Origin: Eremothecium cymbalariae DBVPG#7215
Taxonomy: Eukaryota; Ascomycota; Saccharomycetes; Saccharomycetales; Saccharomycetaceae
Length of the DNA stretch: 64,000 bases
Reading direction: 5' to 3'
NCBI RefSeq assembly: GCF_000235365.1
Contig: NC_016451.1
Span: forward strand, 372,001-436,000
Shown here piece by piece: positions 38,037 through 47,653 of this stretch (position 1 is the stretch's first letter; every line of letters starts with the position of its first letter). The notes beneath the pieces are model-generated. The model was given only the letters and a program-made list of their open reading frames with translations, had not been told where the DNA came from and did no database searches. Both the position numbers and the translations under genes were made by a program.

Positions 38037-39884
38037 ATGTCTCATAGCGGTGCTGCTGTATTCAAGAAGGTTAGCGGGATGCTCACTATTGATGAGGAGG
38101 CGAGCCCTGCAGTTCTGACGTGGAGGTCTACAGATGGGGATAAATCACATACTGTCCTCCTTAATACAATTAACAAATTCCAAGCGACGCCAGCAAGTAG
38201 TGACAAGATGATGTTGAGGTTAGTTGCTAAGGTTGATGAAACCAAGAAGATTAAAGATAGCGAGGGAAATGAAGTGCCTCCCAAGCCTGTTGTGCATAAG
38301 TTTTCATTTAATAATAGGATTGTGATGGATAATATCAAAGAAACATTACAGCATATTATTGCACGGTATAAAGATGAGGATGTATTTGAAGAAAAGAAGC
38401 GAAAGGAGGAATTTTATGCACCGGTAACCTCTCAAGAGGATTCATTAATCAACACTACTTCATTGGATGATTCTTTATCACAAGAGAAGCTTTTAACAAA
38501 CTTGAAGTTGCAACAATCTTTGTTAAGGGAAAATAGAAACCTAATGAAAACTTTTCAGGAAGCTGTTATTAAGGCAGGGCTTCCTCCGCAGGAGTTTTGG
38601 TCTACGAGAATTCCGCTGCTTCGAGCATTTGCATTGACAACTTCACAAAAGATAGGTCCATATAATGTTCTTTCTACCATCAAGCCTGTTGCATCGTCGG
38701 ATAACAAAGTTAATGTTAGTGTTTCCAGAGAGAAGATTCTCACCATATTTCAGAATTATCCGATTGTAAAAAAGGCATATGATGATAATGTACCCAAAAA
38801 CTTCAAGGAACAAGAATTTTGGGCTCGATTCTTTTCTTCAAAGCTTTTCCGTAAGTTGAGAGGCGAAAGGATAATGCAGAACGATAGAGGTGATATGATT
38901 ATTGATCGTTATTTGACTCTTGATCAGGAATTTGATCGTCGTGATGATGAGATGCTTCTACACCCAGTTAAGAAGATAATAGATTTGGAAGGAAATCTAA
39001 ACGATGATCCCGAAAAACGTGGTAATAGGCCTCATTTCACTATGCTGCCAGGTACTGATCCCAATGGAAATAATGATGGTGCCGTTGATATATTGAAAGG
39101 AATGAACAGGTTAAGTGAAAAAATGATTAAATCATTAGAAAATGAATATTCAAGGGTGAATTTACAATTAGAAGATTTGGATAAGGAAGAAAGGGAAGAA
39201 ATATTATTTAGCGATTTAGAAGAGGCTGAAAAGACTGATTATAAGGAAATATATTTAAGAAAAAGAACTCCGGCGGATAGATCTAATGGCGGAGCTTCAG
39301 ATTTTGCTTCATCAAATAATTGGGATGAAATCAAAGGCAAGATTGAGTCTATAACATCTGAACTTCAAGGTACTCTGGACCTGACGGCTGTCAGTAACGT
39401 GAATGCAAAAACCAATCAGAAAATCAACAGGCGAGTTTTGAAAGCCGTGAAGATTAATGCTAAACAAGCAAGGCACTTGCATTTTGACTCTACTATAGGT
39501 GCATTTTTAGGTAACCAGGCCAACAACGGCCTAGAAGCCGACTCTAACTTACCATCAGATTTGCTAGAAAGCTGCCGTATATTACACGGCACTTGTTGCG
39601 AATTTTTAAAGCATTTCTATATTCAATTTCAAAGTGGTGAGCCAAAACATGGTCCCACCGTTAAAAAGCTCTACAAATACTTAAAGGAATGCACTCAAAA
39701 GTTTCAAGAACTTTTGAACTCTGTGAGTGAACAATCAGATTCTAGAGCTGAAATTGTAGCATCTTGTGAATCATACCTACAACCTGTTCTTTTCTCAGTG
39801 AACCTCGCAGTGCAGAAATTTGATGATGCTGTAAAAGAGCTGGAGTCTTATAACAATACAACTAGTACCCCCAACGTACAATAA
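38037..39884 (+). CDS. TFB1: TFB1, TFIIH core subunit (p62 homologue)
   Basis: The 615-residue protein matches Tfb1 (642). The N-terminal PH-like domain (1-115, KVSGMLTIDEEASPAVLTWRSTDGDKSHTVLLNTINKFQ) binds acidic activators and Rad4/Rad2. Two BSD domains follow (about 160-225, LPPQEFWSTRIPLLRAFAL; and 240-300, NFKEQEFWARFFSSKLFRKLRGER), then a helical C-terminus for TFIIH assembly. TFIIH acts in RNA polymerase II initiation and nucleotide-excision repair. It is convergent with RRP3, 40 bases away. Confidence 0.96.
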   Translation: MSHSGAAVFKKVSGMLTIDEEASPAVLTWRSTDGDKSHTVLLNTINKFQATPASSDKMMLRLVAKVDETKKIKDSEGNEVPPKPVVHKFSFNNRIVMDNIKETLQHIIARYKDEDVFEEKKRKEEFYAPVTSQEDSLINTTSLDDSLSQEKLLTNLKLQQSLLRENRNLMKTFQEAVIKAGLPPQEFWSTRIPLLRAFALTTSQKIGPYNVLSTIKPVASSDNKVNVSVSREKILTIFQNYPIVKKAYDDNVPKNFKEQEFWARFFSSKLFRKLRGERIMQNDRGDMIIDRYLTLDQEFDRRDDEMLLHPVKKIIDLEGNLNDDPEKRGNRPHFTMLPGTDPNGNNDGAVDILKGMNRLSEKMIKSLENEYSRVNLQLEDLDKEEREEILFSDLEEAEKTDYKEIYLRKRTPADRSNGGASDFASSNNWDEIKGKIESITSELQGTLDLTAVSNVNAKTNQKINRRVLKAVKINAKQARHLHFDSTIGAFLGNQANNGLEADSNLPSDLLESCRILHGTCCEFLKHFYIQFQSGEPKHGPTVKKLYKYLKECTQKFQELLNSVSEQSDSRAEIVASCESYLQPVLFSVNLAVQKFDDAVKELESYNNTTSTPNVQ

Positions 39885-39924
39885 TTAATTTCAAATTCAT
39901 TAATAAATAGACATTGCAGTTATA

Positions 39925-41385
39925 TCATTGTTCCTCCTTATCCATGTTCTCTTTTGAAGCCATTCTACCTCTCCGACCCTTACCTCTCGCCTGCTTCTCT
40001 TTATTCCTCCTGTTCAACTCCATCACAACTTCACCATTTGCCTTATCGACAGAATCTCTTAGAGATAAAATCATGTTCTTGTTAATATCCTCCTTTGGAA
40101 GTTTCTTCCCCAATACGTCTTCAATTCTTAAGATAAGCTCCAAGTCATATTGGGAAACCAGTGAAATAGACTTACCGGATCTACCAGCTCTTGCAGTTCT
40201 ACCAACACGATGAATGTAAGATTTGGAGTCAACTGGAATATCATAATTAATGACAATATCAACGGAAGGTATATCTAAACCTCTTGCTGCGACATCTGTG
40301 GCAACCAATATTGACCTTCTTCCAGCCTTAAATAAGTCCAAAGCACCTGTTCTTTGGTTTTGATTCAAGTCGCCATGCAGAGCTGTTGCACTGAATTCAA
40401 GCAGATTACACAATCCTGATATTCTTTCAGCATTCGCTTTTGTTCTGGTGAATACTATGGTACTTTTTCCAATAAACTCATTCAACAAATAAATTAAATA
40501 TGTATTTTTAAGACCTCCTGGAACAACCATTAAAGTTTGGATCAGTGTATCAACAGTCTGATATTTATTAGAAACTGAACATTTCACAGGATTTGTTAAG
40601 GAAGCCCTTTGCAACTTGTCGATTTTAGAAGTCATTGTAGCCGAGAATAAATAAGTAGTTCTACCCTTGGTTGGTATATTCTTCAATATACGATCTAAAA
40701 CCGCACCGAATTCCATATCAAGCAGTCTATCAGCCTCGTCAATAACTAAAAACCTTAATTTTCTAAGAGAAAATCCCTTAGTGTTTTCTAGATGATCCAT
40801 TAAACGACCAGGTGTTGCAATAATAATATGAGGTTTTCTCATCAAATCACGAGCTTGGTCCATCATATTCATACCACCCATTATACATGTGCTGCGCACA
40901 CCCATAAGAGACCCCAAAGAGTCAAAGGTTTCTTTGATCTGCTGTGCCAACTCTCTTGTGGGAGCTAGGATACAAGCATAATACGGCTGTTGATCATGCC
41001 ATAACTGATTCAAGATAGGTATCGCAAATGCCGCAGTCTTACCAGAACCAGTTTGGGCCAAACCAATAATATCGTTACCTTGAAGTGCCGGAGGAATAGC
41101 TTTGCTCTGGATTGGGGTGGGTTTGGTGAACTTCAAGTTCTCACATGCCTCAATTAACTCAGGGACTATATCTAAATCTCTAAAACTCTCAAAATTTTCA
41201 GTAGTTTCATTATCTAATACTTCATCAGGACCAGATACGGACGTCTCTTGGTTCTCTTTATCTTTATCTAAATAAGACTCTTTATCTTGCTGATGCTTCT
41301 CTATCGCATTCTTCCTAATCTTTTCAGCCAGAGAAGATAACTCTTTATTTCTTCCACTCTTTGAAATCTTGGTGACCTGAGCCAT
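39925..41385 (-). CDS. RRP3: RRP3, DEAD-box RNA helicase for 18S rRNA maturation
   Basis: The 486-residue helicase (501 in S. cerevisiae) has the full DEAD-box set: Q motif FTKPTPIQ near 86-93, AQTGSGKT 110-117, PTRELAQQ near 142, TPGRLMDHL near 191, DEAD 216-219, SAT 248-250, VATDVAARGLD near 365 and HRVGRTARAGR near 392. A basic tail (RNKEKQARGKGRRGRMASKE) ends it. Rrp3 is needed for early pre-rRNA cleavages in the SSU processome. It is divergent from SSF over 287 bases with matched RRPE and PAC motifs. Confidence 0.96.
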   Translation of the reverse strand: MAQVTKISKSGRNKELSSLAEKIRKNAIEKHQQDKESYLDKDKENQETSVSGPDEVLDNETTENFESFRDLDIVPELIEACENLKFTKPTPIQSKAIPPALQGNDIIGLAQTGSGKTAAFAIPILNQLWHDQQPYYACILAPTRELAQQIKETFDSLGSLMGVRSTCIMGGMNMMDQARDLMRKPHIIIATPGRLMDHLENTKGFSLRKLRFLVIDEADRLLDMEFGAVLDRILKNIPTKGRTTYLFSATMTSKIDKLQRASLTNPVKCSVSNKYQTVDTLIQTLMVVPGGLKNTYLIYLLNEFIGKSTIVFTRTKANAERISGLCNLLEFSATALHGDLNQNQRTGALDLFKAGRRSILVATDVAARGLDIPSVDIVINYDIPVDSKSYIHRVGRTARAGRSGKSISLVSQYDLELILRIEDVLGKKLPKEDINKNMILSLRDSVDKANGEVVMELNRRNKEKQARGKGRRGRMASKENMDKEEQ

Positions 41386-41538
41386 GATTACGCAGCTGTA
41401 TAATTTAAAGGTGATCCTACTATTACCTGAAATATAACTCCAACTTCTAACATTTTAGCTTTGAACCTCATCTCAAGCTTTGCCCAAAATTTCAATTTTC
41501 TTTTGGTAAGCATGAAAAAGAAACGACTATTCAGCTTC

Positions 41539-41562
41539 GAAAATTTTTAGAGATGCGATGAG
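41539..41562. promoter_or_regulatory. RRPE and PAC in the shared RRP3-SSF promoter
   Basis: GAAAATTTTT at 41539-41548 and GCGATGAG at 41555-41562 (within GCGATGAGC) match the two classical ribosome-biogenesis elements and lie six bases apart between two ribosome-assembly genes transcribed in opposite directions. This is the cleanest RRPE/PAC pair in the window. Confidence 0.85.
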
Positions 41563-41672
41563 CAAACAATTTTAGTGGTGAACGTGGATATCCATAGACC
41601 AATACGACCAGATAAACTGATCGTGACAGCTTTATCTGTTTATCGCTGAAACTAACTACCATCAACATTGAA

Positions 41673-43055
41673 ATGGCCAAGAGAAGACATAAGACTAGAA
41701 CCCATGTTAGTCCATCTGAAGATGAAATTAAACAAATCCCGAAATCAATGGTTATCCGTGTTGGTCAAACATCTATGGGAAACCATTCATTGAACCAATT
41801 GGTTAAGGATTTTCGTACTATAATGCAACCGCACACAGCTGTGAAGTTGAAAGAAAGAAAATCCAACAAGCTAAAGGATTTTGTTGTTATGTGTGGACCA
41901 TTGGGGGTATCTCATTTGTTCATCTTCACTCAATCTGAAAAAACTGGTAACGTTTCTTTAAAGATTGCTAGAACTCCACAAGGTCCTACGGTTACTTTTA
42001 AAGTTTTGGATTATTCTCTAGGGAAGGACTTGAAGAAATATTTGAAGAGGCCAAAATCTTTAGATAAGGATGATATTTTGAATCCGCCATTATTAGTATT
42101 AAACGGCTTCAATATTAAAAATGGAGATGAGAGCAAGACTAGCGTTGAAAAGGTTGTTGTATCTATCTTTCAAAATACTTTCCCGCCATTGAATCCTGGT
42201 AGGACTCGTTTATCTTCCATTAGACGAGTGCTTATGATTAATAAAGACCAAGAAACAGGTGAAATTTCCCTAAGACACTATGCTATCGACATTCGAGAGG
42301 TGGAAATTTCGAGGAACTTGAAGAAGTTATACAAATCCAAGAGTAAATTAAACAAAGCTGTGCCAAACTTGCACCGAAAAGATGATATTGCATCATTGAT
42401 TTTAGATCACGATATAGGTGCCTATACCTCTGAATCTGAGGTTGAGGATGATGCTATAGTCAATGTGCTGACTAAAGAAGATGCTAAAGTGAGGTTTAAC
42501 CACCATAGAGATCCGCGAACTCCGGTCAAGAATGATGGGGATGATGAAGACACCGAGATGGGCAATGCTGAGGAACCTGGAACTGGTCTGGACGAGGATG
42601 AGGGCCCTCATCAGAAGGATGACGATCCTCGCCCAAGAAAAAAGGCCATTAAATTAACTGAGGTCGGCCCAAGATTGACGTTGAATCTAGTTAAGATTGA
42701 AGAAGGCATTTGTAATGGCAAAGTTCTGCATCATGAATATATCCAAAAGACGGATTATGAGATTAAAGCGCTAGAAAAGAAGCATGCTGAGAAACAGAAA
42801 ATAAAAGAACAGAGGAGGAGGGAGCAGGAACAAAACATTGCAAGGAAGAAAGCCACAAAAGAAGCAAAAAAGCAAAGGAAGATGGAGAGACGGAAAGCTC
42901 GTGGGGCTTCTGAGGCCGGTGGTGAACTGAATGACAACAACGGAAAGGGCACTTCCATATCGGAATCAATAGATTCCGACTCATCTAGTGAAGGTACATA
43001 CAGCGACGTTCCAGAGGATCTAGACAGTGACTTGTTCAGCGAAGTCGAAAATTAA
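41673..43055 (+). CDS. SSF1: SSF1/SSF2, Brix-domain 60S ribosome assembly factor
   Basis: The 460-residue protein matches Ssf1/Ssf2 (453), which are ohnologues in S. cerevisiae and a single gene here. The Brix domain spans about 25-330: PKSMVIRVGQTSMGNHSLNQLVKDFRTIMQPHTA, RKSNKLKDFVVMCGPLGVSHLFIF, LKIARTPQGPTVTFKV, ISLRHYAIDIREVEISRNLKKL. The C-terminus is strongly basic (KKHAEKQKIKEQRRREQEQ) and then acidic/Ser-rich. Ssf1 with Rrp14 and Rrp15 acts in early nucleolar pre-60S particles and guides 27S rRNA processing. The ATG at 41673 gives MAKRRHKTRTHV, the usual basic start. Confidence 0.96.
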   Translation: MAKRRHKTRTHVSPSEDEIKQIPKSMVIRVGQTSMGNHSLNQLVKDFRTIMQPHTAVKLKERKSNKLKDFVVMCGPLGVSHLFIFTQSEKTGNVSLKIARTPQGPTVTFKVLDYSLGKDLKKYLKRPKSLDKDDILNPPLLVLNGFNIKNGDESKTSVEKVVVSIFQNTFPPLNPGRTRLSSIRRVLMINKDQETGEISLRHYAIDIREVEISRNLKKLYKSKSKLNKAVPNLHRKDDIASLILDHDIGAYTSESEVEDDAIVNVLTKEDAKVRFNHHRDPRTPVKNDGDDEDTEMGNAEEPGTGLDEDEGPHQKDDDPRPRKKAIKLTEVGPRLTLNLVKIEEGICNGKVLHHEYIQKTDYEIKALEKKHAEKQKIKEQRRREQEQNIARKKATKEAKKQRKMERRKARGASEAGGELNDNNGKGTSISESIDSDSSSEGTYSDVPEDLDSDLFSEVEN

Positions 43056-43173
43056 GTAACATATATTACCAACTTACATTGTATATTAATTATCACATTT
43101 ATACATAAGTACATAATGAGAATAAGATTTCAGTTATGAGAAAACAAATATGCAAAAATAGAATTCCTATATA

Positions 43174-44055
43174 TTAATATATAGCATCGTGCAACGGACA
43201 GAAATTCTTTGTAAGCTGCAATGCCCAGCCACTTCTGTTCATTTTCTGGGACTTTTTCTTTAGCCAACTTTTAATACAACGATAGTGAAACACACATAAA
43301 CACTCCAACCGTGCCACTTTCTGGCCCGACTCCATCTCTTCAAAACAAATTGGACACTCTACAAGTTCAGTTTTAACATCAAATGATTGTTCAGACATCA
43401 AATAAACCAGGATTCGATTAGGGATTACACCCGCATAAGATGAATCGCACAGCTGATGTTGCTGAATATTCGCAGCTTCTTCAACACAGTTCTGTATGTG
43501 AGCTGCAGATTGGTCCTCACTGACAGACCGTAAGTCAATATTGCATATCGGACATCGACTGTATTCTTCCGATGCGACGCTAGAGGCTCTCCCGGATGCC
43601 GTTGTACTACTTAGGTCGCTTTGTTCCGCGACAGTCTCCCTTATAGTATCGTCCTTAACAACATTGTTTCTAAAATATGACATAAAAGATGAGGAATCAC
43701 CAACATTGCTTACAGTTCGTAGTTGATTTCTTGAATTAATGCTCATTAAAGATCCACCCCACTGAGATAATAGCAAACCTCTTTGTAGCAGGTTTTCATA
43801 GCAGGAGTCACATGTTCGGTAAGGAGAGAACTCAAAGTTGCCTTCAGATCTCTGTAAGACCTTTACCCTATGCTTGTCATAATAAGCAAAGTGCTGTGTG
43901 CACGAGGAACAAAATATACCGCCGCAGCAACGACAATGATGCTTTCTTAATAAAAATGTAAACGTCGAATGGCATTGTAAACAGTTACTTACCAATTCAT
44001 CATTCTGCCATCGAGCGAAACTGTTAACTTCCTCAGTGTTATCCGACTGCTGCAT
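43174..44055 (-). CDS. PIB1: PIB1, FYVE-RING ubiquitin ligase of endosomes and vacuole
   Basis: The 293-residue protein (286 in S. cerevisiae) has an N-terminal FYVE zinc finger with the PI3P-binding features WQND at 16-19 and RKHHCR at 37-42 plus paired cysteines to about 85. A central Ser-rich region contains a zinc-finger-like CPICNIDLRSVSEDQSAAHIQNC. The C-terminal RING begins CPICFEEMESGQKVARLECLCVFHYRC and ends CPLHD. Pib1 is an E3 ubiquitin ligase at endosomal and vacuolar membranes. In S. cerevisiae RAD34 follows it, but here HTD2 and IPK1 come next with no RAD34 copy. Confidence 0.95.
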   Translation of the reverse strand: MQQSDNTEEVNSFARWQNDELVSNCLQCHSTFTFLLRKHHCRCCGGIFCSSCTQHFAYYDKHRVKVLQRSEGNFEFSPYRTCDSCYENLLQRGLLLSQWGGSLMSINSRNQLRTVSNVGDSSSFMSYFRNNVVKDDTIRETVAEQSDLSSTTASGRASSVASEEYSRCPICNIDLRSVSEDQSAAHIQNCVEEAANIQQHQLCDSSYAGVIPNRILVYLMSEQSFDVKTELVECPICFEEMESGQKVARLECLCVFHYRCIKSWLKKKSQKMNRSGWALQLTKNFCPLHDAIY

Positions 44056-44351
44056 CTGTCAACAAGCTCACAACCTAACTACCCCTCTAATACTTAGAGA
44101 AGTATATATTCTACTCTTCGGCTTTTTCAGCTGTAAGCCCCTTGCTCTGTATATAGCTTGCAGAGTACGTGTTTCAACTTAGTTGTTTCTGCGTGGGGGT
44201 GATGCCTGTCTCATTTTTTGATTTGGAATCTATTCTCCCTGAGCATTAGATTTGTTTATTAACGGGTGAATCCTACCATACATCCACGAAATACACAAAG
44301 GTCAAAGGCATTGGGCCATTTGGTTGCATCTTGCTTCAAACTGTGGACGAT

Positions 44352-45182
44352 ATGTATCACAGATTGAAGACTATTAGAGACATAGTTAGCCCATCGACGA
44401 TAGAAAAGTTTAACGAGATTATATGTAGTCAACTGAAACAGCAACTTACAGTCAAAGATCATTTAGGATGTGGTGATCATATGCTATTTTTCAATCCAGG
44501 TGACCATAGGTTGAGTTCAGATGGGTACTATAGTTACTTAACTCCGAGGAATGCCAGTGGTCGACATATAAACTTTAAGAGACGCATGTGGGTGCAAGGA
44601 TCGCTGGAGTTCTTTCGACCCATTGAATATGGTAAGGAATACGTTTGTCAGGAGAACATTATTTTCGTGAAGAAGATAAGACACGACCACTTCTTGAGAA
44701 TGAGTCGTGATGTTACAGATATTGAGGGCTACTTAAAGTTGCGGGAATTCCGTACGTTGGTTTATACTGATAGTGAGCCGGCACTCGCGAGTGAGCGAAG
44801 CGATAGAGAGGTAAAAGCAGATGCATTGGTGCGATTTACTTTTACTGATGTAGATATAATGAAATACAGTTGTTTAACATCAAATACGCATAGGATTCAC
44901 TGGGATCTTAATTACTGTAAAAATTTTGAAGGATACAGAGACATATTGGTCCAAGGACCGTTCACAGCGCAGCTGATCATGAAGGTGCTTGAATTGGAAA
45001 ATGTATCAGGAATAAAAAGCATAAAGTATAAAAATTCCAATATCATATATAGAGGGACTTCTGTTGAGGTATGCGTTAGTTCATTAAACGGTGGGAACGT
45101 GTTTGTATGGATAAGAGATGCTACGAACCCGAAGATAACCTATGTAGAGTCGACTGTTCAGCTTTGTAGAGCTAGTGCGTAA
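44352..45182 (+). CDS. HTD2: HTD2, mitochondrial 3-hydroxyacyl-thioester dehydratase type 2
   Basis: The first ATG at 44352 gives 276 residues (280 in S. cerevisiae); the frame before it begins at TTG. Htd2 dehydrates 3-hydroxyacyl-ACP in mitochondrial fatty-acid synthesis, the pathway that feeds lipoic acid. Conserved features are RRMWVQGSLEFFRPIEYGKEYVCQE, FVKKIRHDH, the hot-dog catalytic region SNTHRIHWDLNY and VQGPFTAQL. The stop codon overlaps the end of the convergent IPK1 by 11 bases. Confidence 0.93.
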   Translation: MYHRLKTIRDIVSPSTIEKFNEIICSQLKQQLTVKDHLGCGDHMLFFNPGDHRLSSDGYYSYLTPRNASGRHINFKRRMWVQGSLEFFRPIEYGKEYVCQENIIFVKKIRHDHFLRMSRDVTDIEGYLKLREFRTLVYTDSEPALASERSDREVKADALVRFTFTDVDIMKYSCLTSNTHRIHWDLNYCKNFEGYRDILVQGPFTAQLIMKVLELENVSGIKSIKYKNSNIIYRGTSVEVCVSSLNGGNVFVWIRDATNPKITYVESTVQLCRASA

Positions 45183-45996
45183 CTTTGTCGTGAAATGTTT
45201 CCAATTGGTTTCTAAGTTCAGCCCAGCAATCGAGTTTATCTGATGGCTTTTGGTCAAGATCAACTATTTTAGCCTCTATAGGAGACTCGGGTTTCCATTC
45301 GATGAAACAGGTCAAATCCTTTAATGTCATTGATAATCTATAGTGGTCAATTGACTCTCCAGCAGCGGATGCTTGTAAACTCTTGTCAACTTGTTCCTGT
45401 ACAATGAAGATTATTTTCAGGACATTTGTGTTACTTCTTAAATAAGCCTTGAGGTCAATTAAAAACTCTTCTGGTACATTAATGTCCTTAAAGATCAGAT
45501 TTATTACTTCAGCTATCTTGGAATCCTCCAATAACTGGGCATAACAATAGGGAATGGAATGTCCTCTTAGATTATTCAGTGTGCAATTCCTACAGTATGC
45601 AGTATCCTGGCTCAACCACTTTGGTTTAAACTCCCAGATTATCTTTTTGTTGCCTATGTGTAATTTAGTGTAATGGTCAAGCTTAATGGGTTTTGTATCC
45701 TTGGGTACCAAATTTTTCAATTTGAAGCAAGCAACGCTTGATGAGTCCCAGGCCTTAATTGGAACATTAGAGCACCTCTTGAATATCTCAGTATCTAATT
45801 CCACCAGCTCTATTGGACATATATATTTCCTGATTGCTGACGGTATCACTTGCATAATGTAGTCATAGTTTTTGATGTTATAAGCATTGTTTTCTCGAAG
45901 GCTTGGATATCTCGTGCAGACCCTGTAGAGCACATCTTCATTATGGTTCAATGCAATTAAATAATTAGCAGCACCTTTAGCAACTATGTGAGCCAT
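45172..45996 (-). CDS. IPK1: IPK1, inositol-pentakisphosphate 2-kinase
   Basis: The 274-residue enzyme (281 in S. cerevisiae) converts inositol pentakisphosphate to phytate (IP6), which supports Gle1/Dbp5 mRNA export. The family landmarks are GAANYLIALNHNEDVLYRVCTRYP at the N-terminus, the EFKPKWLS motif, the zinc-ligating YCRNCTLN with downstream His/Cys, and LKDLTCFIEWKPESPIEAKIVDLDQKP near the end, carrying the metal-binding Asp. It is divergent from DYS1 with an RRPE/PAC pair between them, and overlaps HTD2 at its 3' end. Confidence 0.95.
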   Translation of the reverse strand: MAHIVAKGAANYLIALNHNEDVLYRVCTRYPSLRENNAYNIKNYDYIMQVIPSAIRKYICPIELVELDTEIFKRCSNVPIKAWDSSSVACFKLKNLVPKDTKPIKLDHYTKLHIGNKKIIWEFKPKWLSQDTAYCRNCTLNNLRGHSIPYCYAQLLEDSKIAEVINLIFKDINVPEEFLIDLKAYLRSNTNVLKIIFIVQEQVDKSLQASAAGESIDHYRLSMTLKDLTCFIEWKPESPIEAKIVDLDQKPSDKLDCWAELRNQLETFHDKVTH

Positions 45997-46102
45997 TTAA
46001 TATTACAAGATGCTCTTGGATCCCGTGCTTACACCTAAAGTCATGACTGGACGTTAAATGGGGCCATAGACTGCTAAAAGGGTCTTGGCAATAAAAGGTT
46101 TT

Positions 46103-46123
46103 GAAAAATTTTCAACCTCATCG
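46103..46123. promoter_or_regulatory. RRPE and PAC between IPK1 and DYS1
   Basis: GAAAAATTTT at 46103-46112 and CTCATCG at 46117-46123 (the PAC core on the minus strand) lie 75-95 bases before the DYS1 start. DYS1 activates the translation factor eIF5A, so a growth-linked promoter is reasonable. Confidence 0.75.
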
Positions 46124-46197
46124 GATGTTTATTGTACAAATATAAGAACGGCCATCAACAAAGGTTAAAGAGTATAGTCTCTAGTTGTACAGTTAAT

Positions 46198-47370
46198 ATG
46201 TCATATGTTACTGAGAAGCTTCCCAGCGTGTTGAATGATGCAGTGCTAAAGCATTCTGAACCTGTCCCTGAGGACTTTGTCAAAGTTAAGGGTATCGATT
46301 ATTCCAACCCGAACGCCATGGATATGAGAGCAAGTGATTTGATAAATGCTATGAAAACTATGGGGTTTCAGGCTTCTTCTGTAGGTAAAGCATGTGATAT
46401 CATCACGGAGATGAGAGCATGGAAGGGTAAACACGTAGATGAGCTAGAAGAACACGAACGTCAAGGCACCATCGATGATGATGGTTATCAAAGAACTACT
46501 ATATTTATGGGTTATACTTCAAACTTAATATCTTCAGGTTTGCGTGACACTTTAAGGTATTTAGTTCAACATAAGATGGTCAATGCTGTGGTTGCTACGG
46601 CCGGCGGCATTGAAGAAGATCTCATAAAATGCTTGGCTCCAACATACGTAGGGGACTTTTCTCTTAAGGGTTCAATGTTACGTGAGAAAGGGATGAATCG
46701 TATTGGCAATTTGTTGGTGCCAAATGACAACTATTGTAAATTTGAAGAGTGGATTGTGCCTATCTTGGATACCCTATTACAGGAACAGGAAGCATATATT
46801 GCAGAAAAGGGCCAACAGTGTCTTGACGCTAATACAGATATTACAAGCCCCATCTGGACCCCATCAAAACTATGTGATCGTTTCGGTAAAGAGATTAATG
46901 ATGAATCCAGTGTATTATATTGGGCTCACAAAAACAAAATCCCCGTCTTCTGTCCCGCTCTTACTGATGGTTCGATTGGTGATATGCTTTTCTTCCACAC
47001 ATTCAAATCCTCTCCACAACAGCTCAGGTTGGACATCGTTGCTGATATTCGCCGGATCAACACCATGGCTATGCAGGCCTCAAAGGCTGGTATGATTATT
47101 CTAGGTGGTGGTTTAATTAAACACCATATTGCCAATGCATGTTTGATGAGAAATGGTGCAGAATACGCAGTCTACATCAATACTGGTCAAGAGTTCGATG
47201 GTTCGGACGCTGGTGCAAATCCAGACGAAGCCGTTTCCTGGGGTAAGATCAAAGCAGAAGCAAAATCTGTTAAGGTTTGTGCAGATGCTACAGTTGTCTT
47301 TCCTTTACTTGTTGCCGCGACCTTTGCGAAGGGTCAGGAAACTCAAAATGACAGCATGATATGCGAATGA
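46198..47370 (+). CDS. DYS1: DYS1, deoxyhypusine synthase
   Basis: The ATG at 46198 gives [35 protein letters not shown], matching the family start, and 390 residues (387 in S. cerevisiae). The enzyme transfers the aminobutyl group of spermidine to a lysine of eIF5A using NAD, the first step of hypusine formation. Visible motifs include [54 protein letters not shown], the catalytic-lysine segment [19 protein letters not shown] and [24 protein letters not shown]. It lies between IPK1 and OMS1, an interleaving of the two S. cerevisiae tracks. Confidence 0.98.
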   Translation: MSYVTEKLPSVLNDAVLKHSEPVPEDFVKVKGIDYSNPNAMDMRASDLINAMKTMGFQASSVGKACDIITEMRAWKGKHVDELEEHERQGTIDDDGYQRTTIFMGYTSNLISSGLRDTLRYLVQHKMVNAVVATAGGIEEDLIKCLAPTYVGDFSLKGSMLREKGMNRIGNLLVPNDNYCKFEEWIVPILDTLLQEQEAYIAEKGQQCLDANTDITSPIWTPSKLCDRFGKEINDESSVLYWAHKNKIPVFCPALTDGSIGDMLFFHTFKSSPQQLRLDIVADIRRINTMAMQASKAGMIILGGGLIKHHIANACLMRNGAEYAVYINTGQEFDGSDAGANPDEAVSWGKIKAEAKSVKVCADATVVFPLLVAATFAKGQETQNDSMICE

Positions 47371-47653
47371 ATTTTATACAAATGTATATTTCACAACTTA
47401 AAGCTGATATATTTTCACGTTTATTGAGCAGTATTTAGATTTTATTAATGAACCCATCAATCGTAATAATTATGTATGCTTTTGATCTTTGAGTTTGTAA
47501 AGGGCAGCTGATATTCGGTGAAAAATTTATATGGAAAACGTCAAGGCATCGAGAACATAAATTTACTGAACTTATATAAGATTCTTTAAGTCATAAAAGC
47601 GAATATAAATCATTTGTTTCCATCATATGAACTTTTATTATAACATTATATAA

